NCBI GenBank assembly: GCA_025991245.1
Contig: BQMJ01000017.1
Location: 1-64,000 of the forward strand
Origin: Galdieria partita
Lineage: Eukaryota > Rhodophyta > Bangiophyceae > Galdieriales > Galdieriaceae
Direction of reading: 5' to 3'
DNA length: 64,000 bases
The notes under the pieces were generated by a model. The model had not been told where the DNA came from. It did no database searches and saw nothing but the letters and a program-made list of their open reading frames with translations. Positions within the stretch are counted from its first letter, which is position 1, and each line of letters begins with the position of its first letter. Position numbers and translations under genes: made by a program. Positions 25,380 through 36,005 of the stretch are shown here, piece by piece.

Positions 25380-27945
25380 ATGCCAATTGCTCAAGTTACC
25401 TTTGATAAACGAGCCGTTGTAATTGACGGTAAAAGGAAGATTCTCTACTGTGGAAGTTATCACTATCCCAAGATTCATTATGAACATTGGCCTCATGCTC
25501 TGGATCTGGCCAAAAACTGTGGTCTAAATTGTTTAGAAGTCTGTAAGCTTGCCCAGATAAGACTGCTTCTTGTCATATTCTAATGAAGAGGGTCTTAGAT
25601 ATCTTTTGGAATGTTCATGAGAAGACAAGAGGAAAATACCACTTTGAGAGGGAAGGAAACATTTTTAGGTTTCTACAACTGGCTCATGAAAGAGGTCTCA
25701 AAGTTATTTTACGTATGGGTCCGTATATTTGTGCGGAAACTAGTTACGGAGGATTTCCTTATTGGCTTAGAGAGATTCCCGGTAAGTTGAGAACGGTTCA
25801 AGTGAAAAATATTCAGAATAACCATAGAATAGGCATTGAGTTCCGAACCTACAACGAACCTTTCATGCAAGAGATGAAACGTTGGTTGACTGACATCAAT
25901 GGAATGCTCAAAGAACTTAAGCTCTATCATCAACAGGGAGGACCTATTATATTGGTTCAAATTGAAAACGAATATGATATTGTTAGTTCGATTTATGGTG
26001 CAGCAGGTCAAAAGTACTTACATTGGTGCTATGAGCTATACAAAGGTTAGTGTCTTGACTTTTACTTTGTTGGAATATTGAGACTATACTCCACGATAGA
26101 GTTGGATCCTGGAGTCCCTTTAATTATGTGCAAAAGTTCAGAAGGTGCTTCAGAATGGGTAACGAGTAAAGAAGACAAATATTTTCGAGTTGCCAGTATT
26201 GATGAATCCATTGAAACCATCAATGACTTTTACGGGCATACAAGAATTGATTCGCTGAAGGCTCTCAAACCTCATCAACCCCTGTTGTGGACTGAATTCT
26301 GGATTGGCTGGTAATGCTATAACAGCGCTGATGTGAAATATTGTAATCATTTTGCATAGGTATAATATCTGGAGAGGTGCACATCGACTGAGACCAACGG
26401 ATGTGAGTTTTCCATTGGTATCGCTTCAGTAAAGAGTCACTGATTCCCTTTAGGATGTCATTTATGCAGCTGCTAGATTTATAGCTCAAGGAGGAGCTGG
26501 AATGAACTATTACATGTTTCATGGAGGCACACACTTTGGGAATTTGGCAATGTATGGACAAACTACAGGCTATGATTTCGATGCTCCAGTAAATTCTTAC
26601 GGTCGACCAACTGAAAAATACGAACGATTGAAGCAATTAAACCATTGCCTCTCCAATTTGGAATATATTCTTCTGTCGCAAGATGAGCCAGAAATGGAAA
26701 AATGGAGTCCCCATGTGAGTGTATTTCGTTGGATAGATAAGAAATCGGGAGATGAATGTAGTTTTGTATGCAATGATCAACGCATTGAGGCTCATGTAAC
26801 TATTGCAGGGAAGGCAGTTTGTCTCCAATCATTATCTGTGAAAATTTATTTGAATCATGAAGAAATATTCGATTCTTCTCAAAATATTTACAGCAATCCT
26901 CAGAGCAATTATCGTCAACTTGATCATGTATACAAAGAATGGAGAACTATGCAAATTCCTGTTCCCAACAAGGAAAAGAAAGGCAAACAACAGTACATTG
27001 AATTTGAATTTCCATTTATTCCTGATATGTTACATATAACTCAAGATCAGACTGATTATGTGTGGTACACAGGAATGGGTTCCATTCGTTGCCCGTTTAA
27101 AGGGGAAGATAGGCCTAAATGTCTAAAGATGCACATGAATTTAGAGGCTGCTGACTATATTCACGTCTTTTTAAATCAGAAATATGTAGGCTCTTGTAAC
27201 AGTCCGTGCTATGATGAGAGATTTACAGGAAGAAGATCTGGATTTTCTAAATCTTTCGATCTAGAGGATTTTGCTCCAATGCATATTGCGTTGGATAAGA
27301 ATGGAGTGTATACGTTCGAAATAGCCATTCTAGTATGCTCCCTTGGTCTTGTGAAGGGAGAGTTTCAGCTATGGGAAAATGGTAGAATGGAACAAGAAAG
27401 GAAAGGAATTTTTTCTGTACCGAATTTGAGTTTCCAGTTGTTGAGTTCTACAGGCAAAGTGGAAACTGTTTATGCTGCATTCGATTCCAAGTGGAGTAGT
27501 GTACCTTTGCATATCAGCAAGGAGAGTAGTCCAAATATTTCATTTCCGCTCACAAATCATCCACAAGTGGGACCTCAACTTTGGCAAACCACGGTTCATC
27601 TCAAAGAGAATGACGTTCAAGAGGTGAGTATGATTCAGTAATAAACTAGCTATGGTGACTCAAGTTTCCCAATAGATGAAATATGGATTATTGTTGGACC
27701 TGAAATGTATGTCAAAAGGACTCTTATACTGGAATAACTTTTGCTTGGGTCGATATTGGATCGTAAACTATATTGAGAAAGATGCCAGTCTCTCTCGTTC
27801 TCCTATTGTGGAAGACCATAATACTTTTTATAGTCAACAGTATTATTTTGTTCCCAAAGCAATCATTTCTGATACCAATGACTTTTGTATCTTTGAAGAA
27901 CTTTGTGGTGATCCCACCAAGATACAATTGTTGACAATTCAGTGA
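25380..27945 (+). CDS. GH35 beta-galactosidase
   Basis: Seven exons (25380-25542, 25599-25781, 25833-26045, 26100-26310, 26360-26402, 26454-27623, 27676-27945) encode 750 residues; introns are 49-56 nt. It is a plant-type glycoside hydrolase family 35 enzyme that releases terminal beta-galactose. The family signature GGPIILVQIENEY spans residues 151-163, with Glu162 as the expected acid/base. The nucleophile is Glu252 in LLWTEFWIGW. The end carries the LGRYW string typical of plant enzymes. I see no strong signal peptide at the chosen ATG (MPIAQVTFDK), which is odd for a family that is usually secreted; an extra upstream exon is possible. The neighbouring divergent sugar porter would fit uptake of released sugar. 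Confidence 0.93.
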
Positions 27946-29620
27946 ATTTGGTTCATGGAATACAGTTGTTGTCTTTTCATATGGTCCCTATCTATACGTT
28001 CTTGGTCATTCATTGAGCTATCTTCATTGTAAATCATAGTAATATAGCAAGTTTTCATGACATGTCACTGGTATCCGCAGACCTAATCATTCATTTGAAG
28101 AAACTATCTTTCAAGTTTTGATTCATATAGGCAAAAGTGTAGTTTCTCAGAAAGTATACAACATGAGCTTAAGAAACCATAATGCAACCCTATTTAGCGC
28201 ATTATCAAAGGTGACATCTAACTTCCCTTGTCAAAGTATACTTTCTATAGACTTCCTGAATTGCTTCTCTCAATTCAACACTGTTCATCTATCAACGGTC
28301 GGATGATTTTTTGAGAATATGAAATTGTACAAAGAACTAGACATGAGCCTCTTTGCTCCTTGCAAGAAGATTTTGCACTTTGAATAATGGTCTTGGTTGA
28401 CCTTTGGCAGTATTTTGGTTTTATTCGTGTCACACAAAGTTTATACTCGTAGACTCTCTTTAGTCAGCCAGCGACAAACCGATGCAATGGTGAGTCTTCA
28501 ACAGCAATTCTGTGAGGACACAGTGTTAAAAGGAACTGAATAGTCACTCGGTGACCCTTGGTCTTGGAGCTATTTTATCCTCTCGACTTTTGACCGAGTA
28601 TTCTTTCTGTTTTGCATTTTGCAAGTTAAAAGTTGGTGTCATTTGACAAGTGAATGTTTGAATATCCTTTTGCTGGCTCCGTACTTGTTCTGCTAGAGTG
28701 CCTGTTGTTGGTTTTCTTGGTATGTCTTCTAACAAGTGAAAGTGATTTTCGCGCAACTAGATTTTGAAATTAATGACCCTTTTTATCGTAAAAGTATCTC
28801 TCAGAGTATCCTTTGGCTTTATAAACAAACAAAGCCAGACAACTTTCAGATTTGGAGCTTCTCTTGCTGAGTTTTTTTCAAGTTGAGCTCTGTCTGGCCC
28901 AAGAACAGTTGCTTTAGAAAAGGAAAAGGATAGAAAGATTGTTCAACTATTGTCCTCATCTTTAATAGATAGATTGAGTACTTTGGTTGTGTTTAACTTT
29001 TCTTCTTTCTTTCATTCCTGTGATACTAAAGGTTGGTTGAAACCCACTCTCTCACTCCAGGTTTCTTTCGTAATTCATAAAACCAGTAATAAAGAGTCGT
29101 CAAGAAAGCAACTGCCAGCAAATTGTTCCACTCGAAAAGATACTATTTTCTTGCGTTGAACAACTTGGTTGAGAATCTGTCGCAGTTGCTCCTTAATATT
29201 TACTAGTCTGAAGTTACTTTCAAGCAATTGTCCATAGTGAAGTGAAATATTCTTCCAACTTTCAGAGATGGCAATATTTCTTCCTCTAGTTATTTTTAAA
29301 AATAGGAAACAAGCTTTAAGCTTCCCGTTGGTCTTTGTTAGTAAGTGTGTCATTGACTAGACAGGGATGGCGTCTCCAACTCCTTGATATAAAGCTATTG
29401 GATTCTATATATTGTAGGTCTATATATTCCAACTAGAAGAACACTTTCCGATGTTATCTATTCAGTCATGTGAAGCAGATTTCCGCAAGTTTGAACCCTG
29501 TACTGAGTCCTATCTATACTTTATGACTACTTTTAGTTGTTTCCACTGAACAGAAAGAGATACATTATCTCGCACAAAAGAATTTGAAATGCTCAAATTT
29601 CCATTTTTTGGCGCAAAGTA
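27946..29620. other. Intergenic stretch, possible small minus-strand gene
   Basis: Frames at 29353-29075 and 28756-28544 on the minus strand read like protein. The first is helical and Lys/Gln-rich (NIKEQLRQILNQVVQRKK), the second polar (LEDIPRKPTTGTL). They could be exons of one unknown gene, but I could not join them through splice sites without a stop. The rest shows nothing recognisable. Confidence 0.3.
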
Positions 29621-31172
29621 ATGCGTGGGAAGCACTCGACTTGTAGAAAGAGAAAGCTATCCTTGGAAGAGTTTTCTGGAAATTTGCCTGAGTTTTTGGT
29701 TGGACAAGATCAACAAATTGTGCAACTTTACGAAAGGATTTATGATTGGTTAGTAGCACAAAAAGCAGCGACCTTGAATCACCATAAACTGACTGAAGAA
29801 AGGAATCCAAGTCGCCCAATTGCAGTAAGTTTGTTGAGTATATTCGATTAATTCTATTCCAAAGACAAAAGGTCCTCGTGGGTCCAACAGGAACAGGCAA
29901 GACTACACTTTTGCTTGCAGCTTTGAAGTCTTGTCAGTACGATTGGATAGAGTTCAACACCCATACCCATTGGTAACTATTTGAATAGAATCCACGAATT
30001 CAATTTCAACTGGAGTTACTAGGAGCAACTCGAGAGTTCTACAAACCGTAAAAAATGCCGAGGAAAATAGTTCTTTGGTCGGAGAGACAAGGTTATTTGC
30101 AACTATTTGCTGTTTTTTGTACTCTTTCTAACCAGTTGGGTAGTCATCTAGCATTCATCTTTGAAGAACTTGACATTATATTGGATATGGATCCTCTTTG
30201 TCACGCAAGTTTTGTAATGCTTTCTTCCCAATGTAAGTGTCCTATAATAGTGACTTGTAACAATGTCCGAAAGCTTCGATCCCGTTTCACGAAATATTTT
30301 TCGTTTGATTTATTTGATTTTACGTTGTTATTTGAAAGAGATGTGTACAAGATGAATGTATTCCTGTATCTCATTGGCAATGGGGATAGAAGACGTGTAA
30401 GATGTCTTACACAATTTTACAATAGTGAATCCAGTGCGGCTCGAATGATGATTTGTCAAGTATCAGGGTTATGGAATTGGAAATTATTGTCTTGGTTATT
30501 TAATCTTTGCAACGATCGATATCAACTTGAGGAAGCAGAATGCTATGATGGACCTTTGTTTTCTTCCATTTTATCGTTTGCTTTATATCGATATACGTTT
30601 CATAAGCTTTCTTTCGATGCTCAACGACATCTAGAAAATCAGTTTTGTTTTTTGATGGATAATCTTGTAACCAGTAAGTAAGGAATGTACAGAATCCATT
30701 GCTCATCTGTTCAATAGCCAGTCAGACTTTTTGTACCTTTGGAAATCTTATTGGAGCTCAAGCACTAAAGTTGGTCATAAAACCTTGGTTTGTAACTTTT
30801 CAAGGCTGTCTGAAAGATGATGAAGATGACAGTCTGATACAAGCGGTTTCCTCGAATAGACGTCTTTGTTGTAGACAACGTTGGATGGATCAATTGAAGT
30901 ACGAAATACCCAATTTTTTCAGCTATTTGGCATCGTCTCGAATAGTATTTACAGAGATATTGCCGAGTGCTTTATCCATTCTTGCTTCTGAACGCAAATA
31001 TATGAAGCGGCAATGCAAGTGAGTAGAAACATATCAAATATTATACATGGATATATATGTGTGTGTGTGTGAATTTGTTTTCTTCTATAGATATCGAAAA
31101 AGTTATATAGAACGCTGGGAAATGGATGCTCTTGTTCCTTTATTTCATTCTTTGATAGAAGAACGAGAGTGA
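29621..31172 (+). CDS. ATAD5/Elg1-like clamp-loader ATPase
   Basis: Six exons (29621-29824, 29872-29972, 30023-30091, 30144-30673, 30718-31018, 31091-31172) give 428 residues. It is an AAA+ protein closest to ATAD5/Elg1, the large subunit of the RFC-like complex that unloads PCNA from DNA after replication. Evidence: an LPEFLVGQ entry segment, Walker A GPTGTGKT at 72-79, and FIFEELDIIL at 129-138, where the family has FEEVD rather than the usual DE box, followed by PIIVTCNN like the PVILTTSD of ATAD5. It is far shorter than animal or yeast members, lacking their long N-terminal region. The identification rests on few motifs; RFC1 or RAD17 are less good fits. The next gene starts 39 bp downstream. 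Confidence 0.72.
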
Positions 31173-31211
31173 AGGGAAATCGCAATCGAAAGAGAAAATC
31201 TCAAGTGGATC

Positions 31212-31637
31212 ATGTCCAACGCTGGTTCACCTCTGAGAACTTCCAACTTGTTGTACCAACAACCTTCTTCACCACGAAGAAGTATTGAGATTTTCTTGCG
31301 TAAGAGTCATCCTCATGATATGGGTTTAACCTTCCCCCCTCAGTCTGACAGTTGCTCTCGCGTTCATGTCAAGTTAGAAACGAGCACTATCAACGAATCA
31401 GTATTGGAAGCCGTTGTGGCTAGAGCATATATTTGTCTTCGCAATAAGGGTAATTTGTGCATTACATTACCAAAGTATCAAGGAACCAGAACTGCGGGAG
31501 AAAACCAAGAAATCCATATCAACGAGTCTGTACTCCATCCCCACGAAGTTGCTCTGTTGTGCAAATTGGCAGGTTTTATACCGATACAAATAGACCAGAA
31601 CGAGGAAGACTATGTAATAACTTGTTCAAAAGTCTAG
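31212..31637 (+). CDS. Orphan protein of 141 residues
   Basis: A single-exon frame with an ATG, ending 90 bp before the convergent RGP1 gene. The first 45 residues are Ser/Pro-rich and probably disordered. The rest looks folded: a helix VLEAVVARAYICLRNKG, a strand NLCITLP, then a helix and strand (VALLCKLAGFIPIQI, DYVITCS). This alternation weakly recalls the methyltransferase-like N-terminal domain of anamorsin/Dre2, but the Cys-rich iron-sulfur domain is absent. I do not recognise the family, and the anamorsin idea is only a guess. Confidence 0.65.
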   Translation: MSNAGSPLRTSNLLYQQPSSPRRSIEIFLRKSHPHDMGLTFPPQSDSCSRVHVKLETSTINESVLEAVVARAYICLRNKGNLCITLPKYQGTRTAGENQEIHINESVLHPHEVALLCKLAGFIPIQIDQNEEDYVITCSKV

Positions 31638-31727
31638 TTGAAGAGCAAAAAATGGTAGTATATGTATATAGTGGATATCAAAGTGATAGTATGAAAACGG
31701 ATGGGTAAACTTGTCTATCAATCAATC

Positions 31728-33371
31728 TCACTTATCATATGACAAATCAAGACTCACAACAGTATCTGGTACAAACGCTAATCTATCTCCACCGTATACA
31801 ACCAGAGGAAGACACCAATTGAGTAGTTTGGTATTTCTTTGTAACAAATAGTCAACTTCTGATAACGGAATACTTAACAACTTGTGATATTTGGTATCTT
31901 GTAAATCAACTGGACCATCCGGTATCTCAAAGACAAAACGCAGTAGCCATAAAAAAGACACTGCACTCGTCTCAAAACTTACTGGTGCATCCAAAGGTAG
32001 AGTGAATATAAATTCGGTGTTCTGCTCAAAACTCGGATATTCCATTCGCTCTCCATAACTCTTTCGAAAAATAAGTGGCATTTTAGAAAACCGATTGCAT
32101 GCCTTTGGATGTACTCGTTCTTCAGTCTCCAACTTGATAGTCATTCGGTAACAAGGAATCTTACTTTGGGAAAACTCTACAAACCCAACAATGGAATCTC
32201 CACAACGAAATACTCGTTTCCATATGTATATGCGACAAACAATATCGGTATCTTGTTTGATTTGATACACGCTCTGCACATTATCATCTGTTGAATAAAT
32301 ATCCTTCTGTGAAAAATAGGGAAACGTATGAGGACCTTGAATGTCATCTTGTACAACTTGTCCTCCTCCATCTATACTACGGTCTTCCTCATTACAATCA
32401 AAGATTGTCTCTTCGGAAACGGGAAAAGAGACTGCAAACTGTCTTGGATCTTCATCTCTCTTATCGAACGGTGTAATTCTTCCATTTGGAGATAACACAA
32501 TCATTCTTTGAATGTTGTCGCGATTAGGTATTATTCGGGTATGTACTCGAAAACTACAGCTTTTTGGCTTGAATTGTTCCTTAAAATCAGGTCTACTCGT
32601 CCAAGGAATGTAAATCGGTCGAACTACACTGGTTGCCTGACTAGTAGTTAATGCCAATGGAATGCGTAACACTTGAGGCTTATAGAGGCGACTAGCATCA
32701 GCAGCTACAATAGCTAATAAATATTGATACTTTATACTGGTCCCTCGAAAGGTTGGAGGAATATAATCTGGAAGTCTACAAGATAAATGAATGACTAGAG
32801 AATGTTCAGCGTTTATATTTTGATTGGTAAGGATAACTTGAGGAGAATATCTAAAAATAAAACCAGAATATCCTTCCACTCCACTACTTCCCCAGTGCAA
32901 AGCGTCCTCTAGTGCAGCTTTATACACTGCGGGAATATCCAATCCAGCCTTTTCCAATGACCTCAAGTCTCTCGAAGAATTTCCAGTGGGTTCGCAATAG
33001 TTGGAGGATGATGGATGGGTATCACCATTGCTGCTACCTACATCTAAATGGTCGTCGTTATCATGAGACAGACAACGGTCATCAAGACTATCATATACAA
33101 AAGGTACTATCCAATTCCTTTCAGCAACCCATCTTCCTGCCAACTGACAAACTATGTACGCCAGTTTCCTGTCGTCGTTTCTATCGGAGACGTGATGAGG
33201 CGAAGTTTCTTGACTTGGGACGGGAGATTGTTTCCGTATTACCTTGTGTTGATTTCTCCATAGTTGTTGTTTCTCTTTATGTTGATTGAGGGAAATTATC
33301 AAGTCTGCTCTAAATTCTGAAGTAGGTGTGAAACCAGCCGCTTGTAACTTGACATCGAGTCGAATGTTCAT
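31728..33371 (-). CDS. RGP1: RGP1, Ric1-Rgp1 GEF subunit
   Basis: An intronless frame of 547 residues from the ATG at 33371. It matches Rgp1 (PF08737), an arrestin-fold protein that with Ric1 activates the Rab6/Ypt6 GTPase at the Golgi for retrograde transport. Family strings seen: PPTFRGTSIKYQYL, ETEERVHP and SFLWLLRFVFEIPDG, in the same order as in the human protein. An upstream in-frame ATG at 33413 would overlap the divergent LSM7 gene by 30 bases; I prefer 33371 because the residues after it (NIRLDVKLQ) begin the arrestin fold. No Ric1 gene is in the window. Confidence 0.88.
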   Translation of the reverse strand: MNIRLDVKLQAAGFTPTSEFRADLIISLNQHKEKQQLWRNQHKVIRKQSPVPSQETSPHHVSDRNDDRKLAYIVCQLAGRWVAERNWIVPFVYDSLDDRCLSHDNDDHLDVGSSNGDTHPSSSNYCEPTGNSSRDLRSLEKAGLDIPAVYKAALEDALHWGSSGVEGYSGFIFRYSPQVILTNQNINAEHSLVIHLSCRLPDYIPPTFRGTSIKYQYLLAIVAADASRLYKPQVLRIPLALTTSQATSVVRPIYIPWTSRPDFKEQFKPKSCSFRVHTRIIPNRDNIQRMIVLSPNGRITPFDKRDEDPRQFAVSFPVSEETIFDCNEEDRSIDGGGQVVQDDIQGPHTFPYFSQKDIYSTDDNVQSVYQIKQDTDIVCRIYIWKRVFRCGDSIVGFVEFSQSKIPCYRMTIKLETEERVHPKACNRFSKMPLIFRKSYGERMEYPSFEQNTEFIFTLPLDAPVSFETSAVSFLWLLRFVFEIPDGPVDLQDTKYHKLLSIPLSEVDYLLQRNTKLLNWCLPLVVYGGDRLAFVPDTVVSLDLSYDK

Positions 33372-33383
33372 CAATTCCTTGAA

Positions 33384-33756
33384 ATGACGAGTCAATCGAG
33401 AACAGGTGGTCATTCTACTTCTGCACGTTCAGGTGCAATAGACGTTTCCAAGTATTTGGACGTTCGAGTGTACGTCAAGTTATTAGGAGGAAGACAAATA
33501 TCGGGAATTCTAAGGGGTTGGGATCCTCTCGTAAACCTAGTTCTGGATGAAGCAGTTGAACAGCTTCGAGGTTTGTTAAGTTTTTTATTCCTAGTTTATT
33601 CAAGTTGCTTGGATAGATCCGGAAGATCCGTATAGAACGACGGGTAAGGAGAGAACGTTAGGACTAGTGGTTATTCGTGGTACTTCGTTGGTGAGTGTGT
33701 ATCCGGTAGAAGGAGCTGAAGAAATAGCCAATCCTTTTTCAACTGCCTCCAGTTGA
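33384..33756 (+). CDS. LSM7: LSM7, Sm-like protein of U6/decay rings
   Basis: Two exons, 33384-33570 and 33617-33756, with a 46-nt intron that starts GTTTGT, encode 108 residues. LSM7 belongs to the nuclear LSM2-8 ring on U6 snRNA and the cytosolic LSM1-7 ring in mRNA decay. The Sm1 motif reads VYVKLLGGRQISGILRGWD and is followed by NLVLDEAVE; Sm2 has IRGTSLVSVYP, and the tail EEIANPF is diagnostic for LSM7. The start lies 12 bp from the preferred RGP1 start on the other strand, so the two promoters must sit inside coding sequence. U2 snRNA follows 300 bp downstream. Confidence 0.96.
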
Positions 33757-33964
33757 CTTGTAACAACGCTCTCTTGTTTTGGGTCTACGTAACAATAAAA
33801 CGAACTTTATTTCAAGTTTCCATATCCTAAGCGCTATTTTTGTATCCACTAGAACACAAACGAACCCCCAGGTGTATGGCCTCTCTTACTATCTGGTTTT
33901 TCACTCTTTCGGTTTGTTTCATTCCATTCTTCCTGCGTTCGCATCATGTCATCGCGCCTTTTTC

Positions 33965-34027
33965 TCTCCCAACATCAAACCAAATTTGTCCCAACATCAA
34001 AAAATATTGGACTGGGGCTTTATATAA
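33965..34027 (+). promoter_or_regulatory. snRNA promoter: USE-like elements and TATA box
   Basis: Two copies of TCCCAACATCA lie at 33967-33977 and 33989-33999. Each resembles the plant snRNA upstream sequence element RTCCCACATCG with one inserted base. A TATATAA box is at 34021-34027, about 33 nt before the predicted U2 start. The centre-to-centre distance between the second element and the TATA box is about 30 bp. Function is inferred from position and resemblance. Confidence 0.6.
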
Positions 34028-34053
34028 CCCGGCCCCATCAGACGAGTAGGGCA

Positions 34054-34240
34054 ATGATCTTCTCGAGTCTATTGGCTCAGATCAAGTGTAGTATCTGTTC
34101 TATCAAGTGTAACAACTTGATTGGGGTCCACTTGGGCTCCCGTTGTTACAAGTATTTTTCGGGAGGGGGTAGTCTAGTCACTGCTTGCAGTGACACTATC
34201 CAAGCTTTGCCCTAGTCTTGCACTGCACTAGGAGTAGAGC
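34054..34240 (+). ncRNA. U2: U2 spliceosomal snRNA
   Basis: The core agtgtagtatctgttc at 34085-34100 is identical to the universally conserved branch-point recognition region of U2, with GUAGUA to pair with the intron branch site. Before it, cttctcg and ttggctcagatc form stem I. Next comes stem IIa (atcaagt 34102-34108 with acttgat 34115-34121), then a Sm-type site attttt at 34154-34159. A hairpin of gtcactgc with gcagtgac (34177-34194) follows, and a terminal stem IV (cctagt with actagg, 34211-34232) with a ttgcactgc loop. Length of about 187 nt is normal. The 5' end is set by the TATA box and by homology, to within a few bases; the 3' end is approximate. It ends some 30 bp from the convergent HGSNAT-like gene. 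Confidence 0.95.
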
Positions 34241-34270
34241 ACCTCTTTTCTCCTTTGGAATAAAAGTTGT

Positions 34271-35979
34271 TTATATTTTGAGAAAAAGCCTATTCCTATA
34301 AAGTGTTCTAGCTATGAGTGTCCAAAATAGAGTAAACACACTAGCAAACAATAGACTGGCCAGTTTGGTATCACCAAGTAGGACCACTGCAGAGTGACGG
34401 TAGAGCCACTGCTTCAAAGGCATATGAGAAACCTATTGAAATATTCATCCTATGGATATTCTTGTGTTTCCTATACTCACATGGATACTCAACAATGCAG
34501 CATAGTCGAGCAGAAAAGAAGCAGCGAATAGAAAGAAACTATTTCGTCCCACCCATAGACAAGGTTGTACCCATTCTAGTGCAATCCTATGGATAAACAA
34601 CATTATGTTCATTTTCTATTCTTACTTGGAGTAACTTTTGCCCATAAACCACAAAATGCCAAACACCAGAACGAGCAACCAACAGTTGAGAATAGAAAAC
34701 TAGATACCATAGTTTGACAGGTTATCATCCATCCATGTCTTGTAACCTACCTTGAAGTCCACAATGGTTTGCTAATAGGCGCCATATGATTCGGAAAGCA
34801 GTCAACCAAAACCACTTCCATCCCCATGAAAACACTTCCTATCACAAAACACCAAATGATACGTTGATTGACATATCTCAAAGATGAACTTAATCTAGCC
34901 TAATCAAACACTCAATTGTCAAGGAACCGTAAAGAAACTAGTTCTATTACCGCTTCCAATCCAGCAAATGTATTGGCAATGGCCATCAAAGTAGACAAGA
35001 TACCTTCCGGGTCGTATTCTAAATGAAAATAAAGATGTTTGCCTCCCAATAACATCTAAACATTTTCTATCATCATCGGCCCAACTGAATCGCTATATAC
35101 TAACCGTATCTAGATATGACTGTGCACTGAACGATGTTGAAATATGAGAATCAACAATACCAAGTATGGGAGCTTACCTACAAATTCTTGATAATCTTTC
35201 AGATGAAAGACAGTCAGGGACTACAAGGCCATACAACAGACTGGTATGCAATAAAAACAACACTAAACAAACCCATAACAATAGTCATCGTGATAATATA
35301 TATACAAAGAAATATAGAAAATCATCCATTACCTCCAATCACTGCATATTGTTTCACTCTGCTATGGATAAACAAAAACATAGTCGCCACACATCCATAA
35401 CATATTGCAATACGCTGCAATATTCCCATCCAACGTAGTGTTTCCCATCGAAAACCGGATAAAGGAACGTTCAACAATACACCAACAACAAATAGTTTGA
35501 TACTACGACTAGTGACACCTATCAAGTTTAGTAACATCACGTTGTGACATATATTCAACACTCAACTGCGCAGTGCTTTGTCTTTTTCTTCCCAATTCTG
35601 AGCTTCTCTTGGTATCTTACGAAACGCAAAATAGATAGAAGAACCAACCATAAACAAGAAAAAGGGAAATATAAGATCTGCAATATGCCAAGAAAACCAA
35701 GACTCGTGCTTAAATACGGAGTACATATTATCAAAGTTTCCTGTCATTGCCCTGTATTTCAAGACAACTCTCATAAAACAGTTGGTATACTTTACCTTGA
35801 TCCTTTCCTAGAATCATGAGGATGATGCAAAGACCTCGAAATACATCTAGACCGTCATCTCTCTCTACTGATATTGTATCGGGTTCTTCCATTCTATATG
35901 GCCTTTCTTTGTTTGAATATCTGTGGGCTAATAAAGGTTGAGTTTCTTGTTTCTGGCGAAGAAGAGAAGCCATCCTCAT
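34271..35979 (-). CDS. HGSNAT-like transmembrane acetyltransferase
   Basis: Ten exons (35979-35796, 35740-35567, 35518-35333, 35262-35178, 35126-35105, 35055-34951, 34899-34751, 34699-34626, 34575-34481, 34432-34271) give 411 residues. It resembles heparan-alpha-glucosaminide N-acetyltransferase and its bacterial homologues (COG4299), multipass proteins that carry acetyl groups across a membrane. Diagnostic strings: LDVFRGL, FKHESW with the expected active-site His73, DLIFPFFLFMVGSSIYF, LLGGKHLY, EYDPEGIL and PLWTSSF. It lacks the long lumenal N-terminal part of the animal enzyme. The fifth exon is only 22 nt. An alga has no heparan sulfate, so the natural acceptor is unknown. Confidence 0.9.
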
Positions 35980-36005
35980 CCAATTTCTGAATCACTTTGT
36001 TCAAA

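Noticed and set aside
33779-34215. Overlapping plus-strand open frames of up to 89 residues
   Set aside because: They cover the snRNA promoter and the U2 RNA itself, and the peptides have no conserved features.
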